A stretch of 64,000 nt of DNA, from the NCBI GenBank assembly GCA_963759735.1, contig CAVXAF010000003.1, positions 1-64,000 on the forward strand. The letters are read 5' to 3'. Below the pieces are notes generated by a model that saw only the letters and a program-made list of their open reading frames with translations, was not told the origin of the DNA and did no database searches. Positions 1 through 10,213 of this stretch are shown one piece after another (position 1 is the first letter of the stretch; every line of letters starts with the position of its first letter). The position numbers were made by a program, and so were the translations under genes. This DNA is from Hyphomicrobium_A sp963759735 (GTDB lineage: Bacteria; Pseudomonadota; Alphaproteobacteria; Rhizobiales; Hyphomicrobiaceae).

Positions 1-1566
1 GTGGGCCCGCCTCCTCTCGAGATGCAAGGACAGCCATTGCGTCGCCGTGACGTGCTGATGGGCCTCGGCGCTCTGGGGCTAACAAGCACTGTAGCCCCAG
101 TTGCGTCCGCAGGCGCTGGCGCCCCCGCACAGGATGCTGCGTCCATAGTGCGACGGCGCGCGAGCGCCTTAGCGCGAGGAGCGTACGTGCCCCCAACCGA
201 ACAGTTGCCCCCGGCGCTGGCGGCAATGGGGTACGACGAGTACCGCGACCTGCAGTTCAAGCGTGAACGGGCACTTTGGCACGGACAAAGCGTTGGGTTC
301 GAGCTCCAGTTTCTACCTGCGGCTTACATCTACCGTTCGCCCGTCGAGATTTACCTAGTGAAGGAGGGGCGCATCCTCGAGGTTGCAGCCGATCGCGGGA
401 TGTTCGACTTCGGTTTGCAAGAGCACCGCGTACCTTTGAACGCACTCCTGAGCTTCTCCGGTTTTCGCATCACAGCACCGCTGAACGTGCCGGGCCACTA
501 CGACGAGGTCGTGGTATTTCAAGGTTCCAGTTACTTTCGCGGCCTCGGCCGTGGTCACAGCTACGGACTGTCGGCCCGCGGCCTCGCCATAAACACAGGT
601 TCTTCGACCCCCGAGGAATTTCCGCTGTTTCGGGCCTTCTGGATTGAACTTCCGCGCCACGCGCAGTCGATCACCGTGCATGCGCTGCTCGATAGTCCCT
701 CGGTCACTGGCGCCTACACGTTTCAAATTTGGCCTGGCGCCGAGACTAGGATGGACGTAGCCGCGGAGCTTTTCCCCCGTCGCGATCTGACGGAGGTCGG
801 CCTCGCGCCTCTGACGAGCATGTTTCTGAAAGACACTCATGACGACGACGGGCCCGCCGACTTTCGGCCGGCTGTGCACGATTCCGACGGTCTGGCGGTG
901 TGGACCTCGCGCGGAGAGCGTCTATGGCGTCCGCTCGTCAGTCCGCGCCAAGTGCAGCACACAACACTCTTGGACGACAATTTGCGCGGCTTCGGGCTGA
1001 TCCAGCGGGCCCGGAGTTTTGCAGCTTACGAGGATCTTGAAGCCAATTATCACAAGCGCCCTAGCGCCTGGGTAGAGCCATCAAAAACATGGGGGGACGG
1101 AGCTGTCCAACTCATCGAACTTCCCACGGAGGAGGAATACTACGACAATATCGTCGCGTTCTGGAGACCGATTAAGGGACTGAAAGCCGGAGTGCCGTAT
1201 GCCTATGCATACCGTTTGACATGGGCCGACGACACTCCAGCCTGGCAAGGATATCGCGTCGTCGGAACACGTGTTGGCCGGGCAGGATCTCCCCACCATG
1301 TTCGGTTCGTCGTGGATTTTGCGCAGACCGGCCGCGGAGCCAATTCTGAAAAAGCCGCGGCCATAAGAGTGCCCAACTCAGCTTCGGTGCGCGCAAGCCA
1401 TGGCGTCGCCGGCAGACCCCACGTGCAACGAAACCGCTACAATGGCGGCGTGCGCGTGAGCTTCGATTTCGATCCGGCCGCAGCGGAGCGCAGCGACCTT
1501 AGATTGGACCTCGAACCCCTCTACGGCGTGTCCAGCGAAAGCTGGCGGTATCGCTGGCTACGATAG
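1..1566 (+). CDS. opgD: OpgD/MdoG-type periplasmic glucan biosynthesis protein
   Basis: The 521-residue protein belongs to the OpgG/OpgD family, which acts in the periplasm on the backbone of osmoregulated periplasmic glucans. The N-terminus has a twin-arginine export signal: RRRD at about residues 14-17 followed by the hydrophobic stretch VLMGLGALGLTSTVAP. That favours OpgD, which is Tat-exported, over OpgG, which uses Sec. The mature part begins near residue 40 and keeps family-like blocks such as YIYRSPVEIYLV and FRAFWIELP. The length fits the family (about 510-550). The reading frame starts with GTG at the first base of the window, so the true start may be this GTG, the ATG at 22, or upstream. 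No opgH glucosyltransferase gene is visible here. Assignment to the family is firm; OpgD rather than OpgG is inference from the signal. Confidence 0.85.
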   Translation: MGPPPLEMQGQPLRRRDVLMGLGALGLTSTVAPVASAGAGAPAQDAASIVRRRASALARGAYVPPTEQLPPALAAMGYDEYRDLQFKRERALWHGQSVGFELQFLPAAYIYRSPVEIYLVKEGRILEVAADRGMFDFGLQEHRVPLNALLSFSGFRITAPLNVPGHYDEVVVFQGSSYFRGLGRGHSYGLSARGLAINTGSSTPEEFPLFRAFWIELPRHAQSITVHALLDSPSVTGAYTFQIWPGAETRMDVAAELFPRRDLTEVGLAPLTSMFLKDTHDDDGPADFRPAVHDSDGLAVWTSRGERLWRPLVSPRQVQHTTLLDDNLRGFGLIQRARSFAAYEDLEANYHKRPSAWVEPSKTWGDGAVQLIELPTEEEYYDNIVAFWRPIKGLKAGVPYAYAYRLTWADDTPAWQGYRVVGTRVGRAGSPHHVRFVVDFAQTGRGANSEKAAAIRVPNSASVRASHGVAGRPHVQRNRYNGGVRVSFDFDPAAAERSDLRLDLEPLYGVSSESWRYRWLR

Positions 1567-1589
1567 CCTATGGCACTCGCTGCGGGCCG

Positions 1590-1725
1590 GTGCCTGTCCG
1601 CAGCGGCCTGCCGGCGGGGAGATGTAGACATCGTCTTCGCCATTGTAGTGGAAGTCGGCGCGGCTGAAGCTACCATCCTGGTGCGCCATGTCGATGACCG
1701 GGATGTTGCCCCAGGTGCGCCGAGA
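1590..1725 (-). mobile_element. internal fragment of an IS1182-like transposase
   Basis: Read on the minus strand, this stretch gives NIPVIDMAHQDGSFSRADF followed by HYNGEDDVYISPPAGR. It resembles the linker region of IS1182/IS5-group transposases, where the usual reading is similar to IPVIDKS..DGTFSRADF..D...DVYICPAGK. There is no start and no continuation, and the cysteine expected before PAGK is serine. It lies directly after the opgD stop codon. It is a remnant with no likely function. Confidence 0.6.
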
Positions 1726-1840
1726 GATGTCACATCCTCACGGGCGTGACTTCGACGTATCAACGACCGCACTCGATCGTCTGGTCAGGGGCGGGTTGGC
1801 AGTCGCAGTGCTCATGCTCGAAGAATTCGGCGTGTCCGCA

Positions 1841-1927
1841 TTCGCCGAGATGGCACCGCACGACAATCTGACCCGCGTCATGAACATCATGGGCATTAAG
1901 CCGCTGATGGCCGCCATCAGGGCGTGA
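1841..1927 (+). mobile_element. C-terminal scrap of an IS1182-like transposase
   Basis: The plus-strand reading AEMAPHDNLTRVMNIMGIKP and then LMAAIRA-stop matches the typical end of IS1182/IS4-group transposases (..EM..H.LAYN.TRVMNI.GI..L..AIRA). It points opposite to the neighbouring internal fragment at 1590-1725, so the original element was rearranged as well as truncated. The rest of 1567-2010 shows no other recognisable coding sequence. Confidence 0.55.
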
Positions 1928-2010
1928 GGCAGTGGTTCGGTCCCGAACCAGTGCCCATCAGCTCGCGCCATCATCCCCGGCGACTAAAGCCCGATAGGAT
2001 GTTGGCCACC

Positions 2011-4281
2011 TCACGCTTTAGCTGATGTTCGTAGGCCTCGGTCCGGAGTGTTTTCGGTTTCCTTGGCGAGCAATGCGAGCCGTCGCGCGTTGTCGAGCGC
2101 TTCGGCGAGCAGCAGCTGGCGGGTCTGCACAGCATTCGCGGGATGGTCAAACAAGAACCCCTGTCCGATGTCGCACCCCATGGCGCGGAGGAGATGCGCG
2201 TGTCCTAGTGTTTCCACACCTTCGGCAACGATCTCACAGTTGAGGTTGTGGCCGAGTTCGATTACCGCTTTGACAATTGAGCGATTACCTTCGTCACTTT
2301 CGATGTTGTGCACGAAGGATCGGTCGATCTTCAAACGACTGACGGGAATCGCGCGCAGGTGAGTCAAAGATGCGTAGCCCGTTCCGAAATCGTCGAGTTC
2401 GATCCTTACGCCTTCGTCGTCCAGTGCGATCAGGGCCTTCTTGGCTAGGGTTGCCTTCTCGCCGAGGAATACGGACTCCGTCACTTCAATCGTGAGGCAG
2501 GAGCGCGGCACGCAATTCTGATCGAGAAGATCAAGAACGCGTTTCACAAACTTGCCATCGGTAAAGTCAAACTCGCTTACGTTGACGCTAATCGATCCCG
2601 GATCGTAACCCGCATCTAGCCATGACGACAGGTCGGCGATCACTTGCTGCAGCATCCTCCTCCCGATGCGCCGCGCCGTTACTCTGTCCGAAAAGGCCGG
2701 CGAGAAGCTCGAAGGACCCTTGACGCCCTCATTGCCGACGATGCGCGCCAGCGCTTCAAAGCCTGTCCGCACTCCATCGCCAAGTCTCACCTTGGGCTGA
2801 TAGAAGGGAACTAGCTGCCGAGTAGCTAGGGCCGAACGGACTAACTCCATCGCCCGGTCGTGCCGCTCGAAGTACTCGGCCATGACTGGTGAGTACGTCA
2901 TCGCCGTACCGGGGCGTTCTTGCTTCGCGGAGTACAAACCGATGTCCGCTTTCTTCAGTAAGTCACCAGCATCCACCGCATCCTCTGGGTAACGCGCGAC
3001 ACCAATGGTACCCCCGACGTATATATGCGAGTTGCCAACCCGCACGGGCTGCCTCAGGCGGCGAAGCACCTGGGCGCAGAATTCATTTGTGTTGCTATCG
3101 CCGGACAGTGTCAGGGCAAACTCATCGCCGCCCAATCTGGCTACGATGTCCCCCGTCGGCACCGCAATGGCTAGCCTCCTACCGACCTCCGCTAACACCT
3201 GATCGCCAACGCCATGCCCTCGGCTGTCGTTGATCTGTTTGAAATTGTCCAGGTCGAGGATCAGCAAGCTTAGACTTTGGTCCGCACTCGTGCACCGCGC
3301 GATCGCTTCATCCAACGCACGATTGAAATAGCGCCGGTTGCCGAGCCCGGTGACTTCATCGCAGTTCGCAGCCCTCCACATGCGCTCGGAGGCGGCCTTT
3401 TCAGAAGTGATGTCTTGGAACATGCCAAACAACCGCACGGCTTTGCCGTCGCGAAATTCACATTCTCCGGCCGCCCGCACCCACTTACATCGTCCTTGAG
3501 CCGTTATGAATTCGGCCTCGAATTGATAGGGCTCGCCGGTCGCTATGGTGTGCTCGACGTTGGCTTCGACTGTGCTTCGCCATTTCCCTGGATAGAACGA
3601 CAGGGCGTCCTCCAAACTGCACGGTTCGAGGGTTGGGAGGTCATGGATGCGCGAGACTTCGTCGGACCAGGCGATCTGTTGCGTTAGCAGATCAAGCTCC
3701 CAACCGCCGATCTTTCCAATTCGTTCGACCTGCTGGAGCAGCTGATTCTTCTTCCAGACCAACTGAGCGGCCGCTGAGACACTCGCAGCCTGGCTGTACG
3801 TAGCCACCAAGCCTTCGGCAATCAGCGCGTACCCTTGAAGCCGTTTTTTGTCCCGCTCGCCGAAGGCCCGGGGCTTGGTATCGGCCACACACATTGCACC
3901 CACGCGCTGTCCGCCCGATGTTATCGGTGCACCGGCATAGAAACGGATGTGAGGGCTTTTCGTGACTTGCGGGTTATTAGCGAAGCGCGGATCGAGGAGC
4001 GTGTCCGCGATCGTGAAAACGTCGCCGCTCAAAATTGTATAATTACAGAATGCAACGCTACGCGGCGTTGACGACGTGCCCAATCCGCACTCCGCTTTGA
4101 GCCACTGCTCATGCTCATCCAAAAAAGAGATGAAGGATATAGGACAGTGGAACACGTCGGCCGCATGTGAAGCCAACGCGTCGAACGATGGGGTCTTTGA
4201 CGTGCCGATGATCAGCAGGTCCCGCAGGGAACCAACCCGTTCCGCCTCATTGGCGGCGATTGGGTAGAAAATGCCGGCCAT
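2011..4281 (-). CDS. GAF-PAS-GGDEF-EAL cyclic-di-GMP signalling protein
   Basis: A 756-residue cytoplasmic protein without signal or membrane segments. It carries a GAF domain (about residues 20-165), a PAS/PAC domain (about 190-300), a diguanylate cyclase domain with an intact GGDEF active site (RLGGDEFALTL), and an EAL phosphodiesterase domain near the C-terminus. In the EAL domain the substrate and metal motifs are present: FEALAR, SVNVSEFDF, EVTES, DDFGTGYASLTHL, KIDRSFV and EGVET. Both halves could therefore be catalytically active, the protein making and/or degrading cyclic-di-GMP in response to a small ligand sensed by GAF or PAS. The start ATG at 4281 gives a full GAF domain. The gene stands alone between remnants. 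Domain calls are secure; the signal sensed is unknown. Confidence 0.92.
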   Translation of the reverse strand: MAGIFYPIAANEAERVGSLRDLLIIGTSKTPSFDALASHAADVFHCPISFISFLDEHEQWLKAECGLGTSSTPRSVAFCNYTILSGDVFTIADTLLDPRFANNPQVTKSPHIRFYAGAPITSGGQRVGAMCVADTKPRAFGERDKKRLQGYALIAEGLVATYSQAASVSAAAQLVWKKNQLLQQVERIGKIGGWELDLLTQQIAWSDEVSRIHDLPTLEPCSLEDALSFYPGKWRSTVEANVEHTIATGEPYQFEAEFITAQGRCKWVRAAGECEFRDGKAVRLFGMFQDITSEKAASERMWRAANCDEVTGLGNRRYFNRALDEAIARCTSADQSLSLLILDLDNFKQINDSRGHGVGDQVLAEVGRRLAIAVPTGDIVARLGGDEFALTLSGDSNTNEFCAQVLRRLRQPVRVGNSHIYVGGTIGVARYPEDAVDAGDLLKKADIGLYSAKQERPGTAMTYSPVMAEYFERHDRAMELVRSALATRQLVPFYQPKVRLGDGVRTGFEALARIVGNEGVKGPSSFSPAFSDRVTARRIGRRMLQQVIADLSSWLDAGYDPGSISVNVSEFDFTDGKFVKRVLDLLDQNCVPRSCLTIEVTESVFLGEKATLAKKALIALDDEGVRIELDDFGTGYASLTHLRAIPVSRLKIDRSFVHNIESDEGNRSIVKAVIELGHNLNCEIVAEGVETLGHAHLLRAMGCDIGQGFLFDHPANAVQTRQLLLAEALDNARRLALLAKETENTPDRGLRTSAKA

Positions 4282-4445
4282 TCTTGTCCTTTTTTGTTTT
4301 GGGCATTCTCTGCCTGCGTCGTTTAACGACTGCTGAAGATGTCCGAGCCGCGGGCAGCCGACAGCTTGCCGCCGAATTGCACTGCCTCGGATCGAGAAAT
4401 ATTCGTGGTCAATCCATTTATCGAGGTCTGCTCATGCCCCAAAGC

Positions 4446-4640
4446 AACGCCGCGAAGCACGCCCGAGGACACCACGAGAAACGGTGAGATCGCCGGCGCG
4501 CTGCCGGACAGTCGCGGCTCGAGGTAGCTACCCATCAAGAACTGGATGAGTGTGGCGCCGGCGAAGATCATGGTCGCCGCCTCCCAGGACTGGAACTGCA
4601 CGATGGCGAACAGCGCCGGCAGCACGGTCGCACGAATGTT
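4446..4640 (-). pseudogene. fragment of an AI-2E-family (YdiK/PerM-like) permease
   Basis: The minus strand encodes LPALFAIVQFQSWEAATMIF, then GATLIQFLMGSYLEPRLSGS and APAISPFLVV. This is the C-terminal transmembrane block of AI-2E-family permeases (family pattern: LIQF..G..LEPR..G....ISPFLV). No upstream or downstream part of the roughly 350-residue family is present; after about 4446 the reading becomes unrelated. It is a remnant, not a working transporter. Confidence 0.6.
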
Positions 4641-4980
4641 CGAATGGGATGAAGTTAAGGGAACTTCTCTGCGATCGGTTACCCGCCCGCAGCATTGTGG
4701 CTGTTATCGAAGAACTGGACGGCATCGTGAGCCAGGCAGCAGCCAGCATTCACTGGGCTGTAACAGCGGCACGTGATGGGCATCAGCAGCCGCGGATCGA
4801 CTGAAAGGGTGACCGTCTAACCGTACGCACTTGAGCCTTGCACGCAGCTCTGTATCGCGACAGACCCATAATCGCGTGCAGTTCTCCCCTCGAACTGCCC
4901 GCTAGAAGCGGATGCCCCGCTTCCGGGGCCTCAACCGGCCGGCCCCGGCGTCCACCAGCGTCAGGGTCACGGGCACGTTG
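4641..4980. other. about 340 bp without a recognisable gene
   Basis: No reading frame on either strand gives a recognisable protein, and no RNA gene or clear repeat is visible. It separates the permease scrap from two small hypothetical genes and is probably decayed DNA. Confidence 0.4.
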
Positions 4981-5169
4981 ATGATGCAGATCAGACCAGA
5001 CGAAGACTACAGCGGCTACGTGCGCCGTCTCCAAGAAAGACTTGACCGACTTGAGCGGCAGCGTTCTGAGACCCTGTGCGAGCAGCGCCACGCTGTCATC
5101 GGCGTGGAGGTTTGCGTCATTCGCGAAGAGCTGAGGACGCTCGGCGAGCTGCGAAATGATGATCTCTGA
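4981..5169 (+). CDS. small hypothetical protein, charged and helical
   Basis: A possible 62-residue protein beginning MMQIRPDEDYSGYVRRLQER. It is rich in Arg, Glu and Leu with heptad-like spacing (YVRRLQERLDRLERQ), suggesting one long amphipathic helix or a short coiled coil. The longer frame from 4912 starts with low-complexity sequence, so the double ATG at 4981 is preferred, though no strong ribosome-binding site precedes it. I do not recognise a family. Its surroundings are gene remnants, so it could also be non-coding. Confidence 0.35.
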   Translation: MMQIRPDEDYSGYVRRLQERLDRLERQRSETLCEQRHAVIGVEVCVIREELRTLGELRNDDL

Positions 5170-5364
5170 TCAGATCTTCTCGAAGCGCTCCTTGTTTGCC
5201 TCGCGTCACGCGGGCACTTCGTTCCTGAGCCAAGCGCTGCGCTTGAAGGCGTGGCGATCCTGAGCCCGCAATGCGCGTTTAGGGCGATATCACGGAGGCG
5301 TGCTAACTAAGCCGATTGAATTGAGCAAGCGTTAGCACAAACCCTTCATGGCCAGCCCCTAAGC

Positions 5365-5652
5365 ATGGGCGGCATGCCGTTCACCCATGTACCCTACGAT
5401 TCCGATACGATTGGCCTGATGACGGCTGCCCTGGAGGCAGCGTGGGTAGCCGCGCAGTTGGGCATCGCAGGCGCGTCACACGATGACCGGGCTAAAATGG
5501 AAGCGGCCATATTAGATGCCGCTGAGCACGGGGAGCGTGACTTCAAACGGCTCCAGCAGGCCGCGTTTGACGCCCTAGGGGCAATAACACTGGAGGCTGT
5601 CGAACGACGCCTCCACGCGAAGGTAGTGCCCCTGGAGCGACGGCGACGGTAA
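5365..5652 (+). CDS. conserved hypothetical small protein
   Basis: A 95-residue protein starting MGGMPFTHVPYDSDTIGLM. The block PFTHVPYDSDT followed by a helix LMTAALEAAWVAAQL has the look of small hypothetical proteins common in rhizobial genomes that I cannot tie to a function. There is no signal peptide and no membrane segment. The C-terminus is basic (LERRRR). The start may be the ATG at 5365 or the one at 5374; neither has a strong ribosome-binding site. It ends where the HlyD remnant region begins. Confidence 0.5.
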   Translation: MGGMPFTHVPYDSDTIGLMTAALEAAWVAAQLGIAGASHDDRAKMEAAILDAAEHGERDFKRLQQAAFDALGAITLEAVERRLHAKVVPLERRRR

Positions 5653-5699
5653 TGCCGGTGATGCGCCCCCGAACATTGCTGACCATCCCATTTTCAGCG

Positions 5700-6265
5700 G
5701 ATCATTTGCGCTTGCCCTCGAGCTCCTACGCCGGGGTGGCGGGACTGGTCGAGCAGTTCTCACTGCGCGTCGGCGACATCGTCAATCCGTTCATGCGGCC
5801 GGCCGGCATATTGATCCCCGCGGAAGTGGGACGCCAGCAACTGACGGCCGCAATCAGATCGAAGCCCGGGTGATGCGCGTGGGCATGGCGGCGGAAGCCA
5901 CCTGCGCATCCAAGCCCATGGTGATCATTCCTATGGTGGTCACAGGCGTACAGGATTACATCGCTTCGGGTCAGTTCCGCTCGGGCGAACAGTTGATCGA
6001 CGTGCAGCAGTTGGCCAAGCCCGGCACGTTGCTGGTGTTCATGGAGCCGCTTTACGAAGGCGGGCTCGACGGTGTCACGCCGGGCTCGAGCTACATCGCC
6101 AATGCCTACACCAACAGCCACGACCGGCTGGAGAAGGAGGATCTCGACTTCTTCCACGGACTGTTCCTGCACATGGCCGATGCGGTGGCTGTGGTGCATG
6201 CCCTCATCCTGCGCGCGCAGGCCCTGCTGCTGCCGGTCAGGACGCTGGTGCAGCAAGGGCACTGA
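5700..6265 (+). pseudogene. C-terminal remnant of an HlyD/EmrA-like secretion protein
   Basis: Two plus-strand frames together give the last roughly 190 residues of an HlyD-family membrane-fusion protein. Frame one reads VEQFSLRVGDIVNPFMRPAG up to about 5855; frame two continues QIEARVMRVGMAAEATC, then GVQDYIASGQFRSGEQLIDV, EPLYEGGLDGVTPGSS and ends LLLPVRTLVQQGH at 6265. The shift lies around 5853-5862. The N-terminal anchor and the biotinyl-lipoyl half are absent. It is a 5'-truncated, frameshifted pseudogene. The sequence between the two hypothetical genes and the histidine kinase remnant suggests this whole stretch is degenerating. Confidence 0.7.
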
Positions 6266-6293
6266 ACGCGTCGCCAGCGAACGCAGGAAGCCC

Positions 6294-9200
6294 TCACATC
6301 CTGTCGTCGCCATCGAGCACTTGGCGCACCTTCACGGCGAGTTCCTCGATCGTAAATGGCTTGCCGATCATCTGCAACGCCGGGATCGAGGGTTCCGTTG
6401 TGAACGATCGCGTTGCGCGTATAGCCGGTGGTGAAAAGCACCTTGAGGTCCGGGCGCCGGCGGCGTGCTTCGTCGGCCAGCTTCTTGCCGTTGACGTCGG
6501 GCATGACGACGTCGGTGAAGAGAAGGCTGATCGATGGTTGCGCCGCCAGGATCTCCAGCGCCTTTGCCGCTCCGTCGGCTTCCAGGACCTGATAGCCGAG
6601 TTCGCGCAGCGCCTCGACGGCGAACGCGCGCACGGCTGACTCGTCCTCGACGACAAGCACGATTTCCGCGTGCTCGCCGAGCGGGACGTCGAGCGCCGCT
6701 TGACTGCATCGGCAGCGGCGCTCGCGCCCATCAGCCGGGGCAGATAGATCTTGACCGTCGTGCCTTCGCCCGGCTCCGAGTAGATTTTGACATGCCCGCC
6801 CGACTGCTTGATGAAGCCATAGACCTGGCTCAGGCCAAGACCTGTCCCCTTGCCGACCTCCTTGGTCGTGAAGAACGGGTCGAACGCCTTGGCGATCACC
6901 TCCGGCGACATGCCGCTGCCAGTGTCGGTGACGGCGAGAAGGACGTACTGCCCCGCCGCAATGCCCGGCTCTGTCGCACACGTAGCGATGATCAAGATGG
7001 GCGTTCTGCGTCTCGATCGTCAGCCGGCCGCCATCGGGCATCGCGTCGCGCGCGTTCACGGCCAGGTTGAGGATGACGTTCTCGAGCTGATTTGGATCGA
7101 CATGCGTTCGCCACAGGCCGCCGGCGAGAACCGTCTCGAGGCGGATGTCCGCGCCCAGCGAGTGGCGCAACAGATCGGACATTCCCGCCACCACCTTGTT
7201 GATGTCCGTCGTTTGCGGATTGAGCGGCTGCTGGCGCGAGAAGGCCAACAGGCGCTGCGTGAGGAGAGCGGCGCGTCTGCGCGCCTTCGGTGGCGGCATC
7301 GAGATAGCGCTGTAGATTTGGCTCCTGCGTCGGCATGCGGCGGCGCATGAGATCCAGCGAGCCGATGACCACGGCCAGCATGTTGTTGAAGTCGTGGGCG
7401 ATGCCGCCCGTGAGCTGGCCGACGGCCTCCATCTTCTGGCTCTGCCGCAGGGCTTCCTGCGCCTTTTCCAACGCCTCGGCGGCCGCTTTCTCGGCCGTGA
7501 TATTGCGTGCCGACGCGTACACAAACCCTTGCTCCGGCGCCGCCACCCAGGACAGCCAGCGGAAACTGCCGTCCTTGTGACGATACCGGTTCTCGTAGGT
7601 GTCGAGCGTGCCGCGCCGCGCCTCGTCAGCGCCTGCCCGGGTCGCTTGCTGATCCTCGGGCAAGACGAAATCGAACAGGCTGCGACCGACGAGCTCATCG
7701 GGATGCCAGCCGAGAATTCGGGTGAGCGAGGGACTGACAGCGCGAAATACGCCGGCGGCGTCGGCGACGACGAGCAAGTCCTGCGAGTTTCTCCAGACCC
7801 GGTCGCGGTCGGCGGTTCGCGCGGCCACCTCGTCCTCGAGGCCGGCGTTGAGGTTGGCCAGGGCTTCGGCGGCGGCTTTCTGATCTTCGATGTCGGTGTT
7901 GGTGCCGATCCACCGCGACAATGAGACCGTTGGGGCCTCTGATCGGCAAGGCGCGCGCCAGATGCCAGCGGTAGGCGCCGTCCGCCCGCTGCAGGCGAAA
8001 CTCTGTCTCGTAGGTGGTGCCATCCGCCAGGGCCGCCGCCCATCGCTCGCCTGCACCCGGTACGTCCTCCGGATGCACCATTGCGATCCAGCCGCGTGCC
8101 GTCGAGCTGGCCCGTTGCTGCGCCGCTGTAGGCATAGACCCGGTCGTTGAACCAGTTGAGCATGCCGTCCGGCGATGCGGCCCACACGTGGTTGGGCATC
8201 GCCTGCGCGAACGTGCGGAATTCGGCCTCGCTGGCGGCGAGCGCGGCTTCGGAATCCGCGCGTTCAATGACGAGCCGCATGCGCTCGGCGACTTCTTCCA
8301 TGAAGGCGATTTCGTCTGCGACCCACAGTCGGGGCACGCGATCGTTGAGATAGATGATCGTCCGCAGGCGTCCGCCCCGAAGGAAGGGAACGACAAGGAT
8401 CGCGCGCGTGTCCACACGGGCGGCGGTCTCGCGTGTCTCCGCCTCGTCGCTGAGCGGGTCTTGCAAGAGGTCGCCAATGGCCACGGTCTCGCCGGCGCTT
8501 AGCTTGGCAACGATCTTCTTTCCGAAGGCATGGGCGGGATACTTGCCGAGCAAGCGGAGGCACGGTGCCGTCCGTCCAGCAGGTCGAATAGCTGAAGACG
8601 TCCTGCAGCGGATCGAGTTGCCCGTATCCGACTCGCGACGCTAGCGAAGTATCGGCCCATCAGCGCGCACGCGTCGTGAAATGCGACGTCGGCGTCAGGG
8701 TCGCGAAGCAGGTCGGTCAGCTCGAGCATCAGCGCGTGGCGGGCGCTCGCAACTTTGCGCGCCGTGATGTCGATCGCAGTGCCGACGGCCCGGACGCAGC
8801 GACCGCTTTCGTCGAAGATGCCCTTGCCCTTGGCGGCGACCCAGCGGGTCAGCTGCGTCTTCCTTGCCGATCGTCCGATATTCGACGTCGTAGATCGCGC
8901 GCACCGCAGGATCGAGCGCGGCGGCGAACGCCTGGCCCGTGGCCTCGCGATCCTCGGGATGCAGGCCATCGTAAAAATCCCGCATATCGCAGACGACGCC
9001 CGGCGAGATGCCGAACATCGCCTTGGTCCGGTCGGTCCAGGCCAGGGTATCGGTCAGCAGGTCAAGGTCCCACGTGCCGATTTCCGCGGCGTCCGTCGCC
9101 AGCCGCAGGGATTCCTCGCTGACCGCCAGGCGCTCCTGGGCGATCAACCGGTCCGAGATATTGCGCAGAAAACCTATAAAGGCCGCGGATCCGCCCGCGG

Positions 9201-9527
9201 GGGCCGCGACGATCGACAGCTCGACGGGAAATTCGTGCCCGTCGCGATCGATGGCGCTGATCTCGATGCGCCGGTTGAGAACGCTGGCGACGCCGGTCGC
9301 ATGATAGCGCTGCATCCCGGCCCGGTGCCCGTCGCGATGCCGTGGCGGGATGATCAGCTCGGCGAGGCTCGCCCCATGGCCTCTTCACGGGTCCAGCCGA
9401 AGGTTTGTGTCGCGTTGTCGTTCCAGGCGACGACGACGCTGTCGCGGTCCACGGCGACGACGGCGTCCAGGACCGACCCCAGGATCGCGTTGAGCGTCAG
9501 GGCGCTGATCTCTTGCTTGTGAGGCAT
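6294..9527 (-). pseudogene. multi-PAS hybrid histidine kinase, broken by at least eight frameshifts
   Basis: Joining frames gives one sensor kinase of roughly 1070 residues. In order: a PAS domain from ATG 9527 (MPHKQEISALTLNAILGSVL), further PAS/PAC domains (WDLDLLTDTLAW, DGLHPEDREATGQ), a GAF domain (FGKKIVAKLSAGETVAIGDL), more PAS (MVHPEDVPGAGERW; FRAVSPSLTRILGWHPDELV), HisKA with the phospho-accepting H-box GGIAHDFNNML, HATPase with NLAVNARDAMPDGG, DTGSGMSP and GKGTGLGLSQVYG, and a receiver domain with LLFTDVVMPD. Shifts fall near 9370, 8860, 8620, 8110, 7930, 7280, 7000, 6700 and 6390. The chimeric frame 6106-8553 is not the gene. All catalytic motifs survive, so this is either recent decay or sequence error. 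If intact it would be a cytosolic kinase with C-terminal REC, signalling partner unknown. Confidence 0.8.
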
Positions 9528-9958
9528 TGCGCCATGTTTTTCCGTCGCGGCGGCAGACGGCCGCGTTGCGCCGGATTTTGATGACTGGGCGCACCCTATG
9601 CAACAGGCAACGTCTTTGGCCGAGGACCTGTTCCCGGCCAGCCCCATCGCCGCGAAGCGCGGTTCGGCAGCTGCGGCCGGCACGGCCGCCTTGGCGTTTC
9701 CACTGCGATCCCCGCTGCCAGCGCGGCCTGTATGTACCTCTAAAGTTGCAGGCAAAACAGAGGAGCTGGGCTTGATCACCGGATGCCGCCGCCCCGATCG
9801 ATGCGCCCGCGCATCGCCCCTTTCGACGGCCCCACGCGGAAGATCGCGTGGCCGCAATCCTTAGATGACCGCGGAGCACGTCGGGCTCGAGCCCTGCGGT
9901 TGGGGGCCGGATGCGGTCGGCAAAGCGCCGGGCCCGACCCGGCAAACTGGATTGTCAG
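9528..9958. other. about 430 bp upstream of the kinase without a clear gene
   Basis: Frames on both strands give Arg/Pro/Ala-rich sequence without recognisable motifs. It should contain the promoter of the minus-strand kinase gene, but no convincing -35/-10 pair was found by eye. Confidence 0.35.
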
Positions 9959-10213
9959 TTAACGGATCGCCTTGCCTTCGCGTGCTGCCGTCCAATGATG
10001 ATCGTCGGGGCGCTGCTCTTCGTTGAGGGCACGTGCCAGGTCCGCCGGCAGGAAGTACAGCCCCTGTCCCACTGCCCCTCGCGGCTGGTGAAGGGTCAGC
10101 GGCGCTATCGCGCACGTGACGTCGCCCCGGTGCTCGAGGCGGCACCGCGGCGGCGCTTCGGCGACATCGCCGTCGAGCGGCGCGGCCGGCACCATTGTTA
10201 CCGCGAGCGTCAA
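9959..10213 (-). pseudogene. possible N-terminally truncated secreted hypothetical protein
   Basis: The minus strand reads LTLAVTMVPAAPLDGDVAE, APPRCRLEHRGDVTCAIAPL and LYFLPADLARALNEEQRPDD, ending KAIR-stop. The beginning looks like the end of a signal peptide with cleavage near PAAP, followed by a globular segment with two cysteines. There is no good start codon: only a TTG at 10213. Upstream of that point the opposite strand clearly encodes restriction-enzyme sequence. It is therefore best read as a gene cut at its 5' end by the rearrangement that brought in the restriction locus. The family is not recognised and it may not be a gene at all. Confidence 0.35.

Noticed and set aside
4323..4490. 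Integrase-like tail (GHEQTSINGLTT) downstream of the permease scrap
   Set aside because: The resemblance to tyrosine-recombinase endings is limited to a few residues, with no catalytic Tyr in place.
6106..8553. An 815-codon open frame taken as one protein
   Set aside because: It alternates between genuine kinase segments and Arg/Pro-rich nonsense; the true gene changes frame several times and this frame passes through it by chance, running on into the HlyD remnant.
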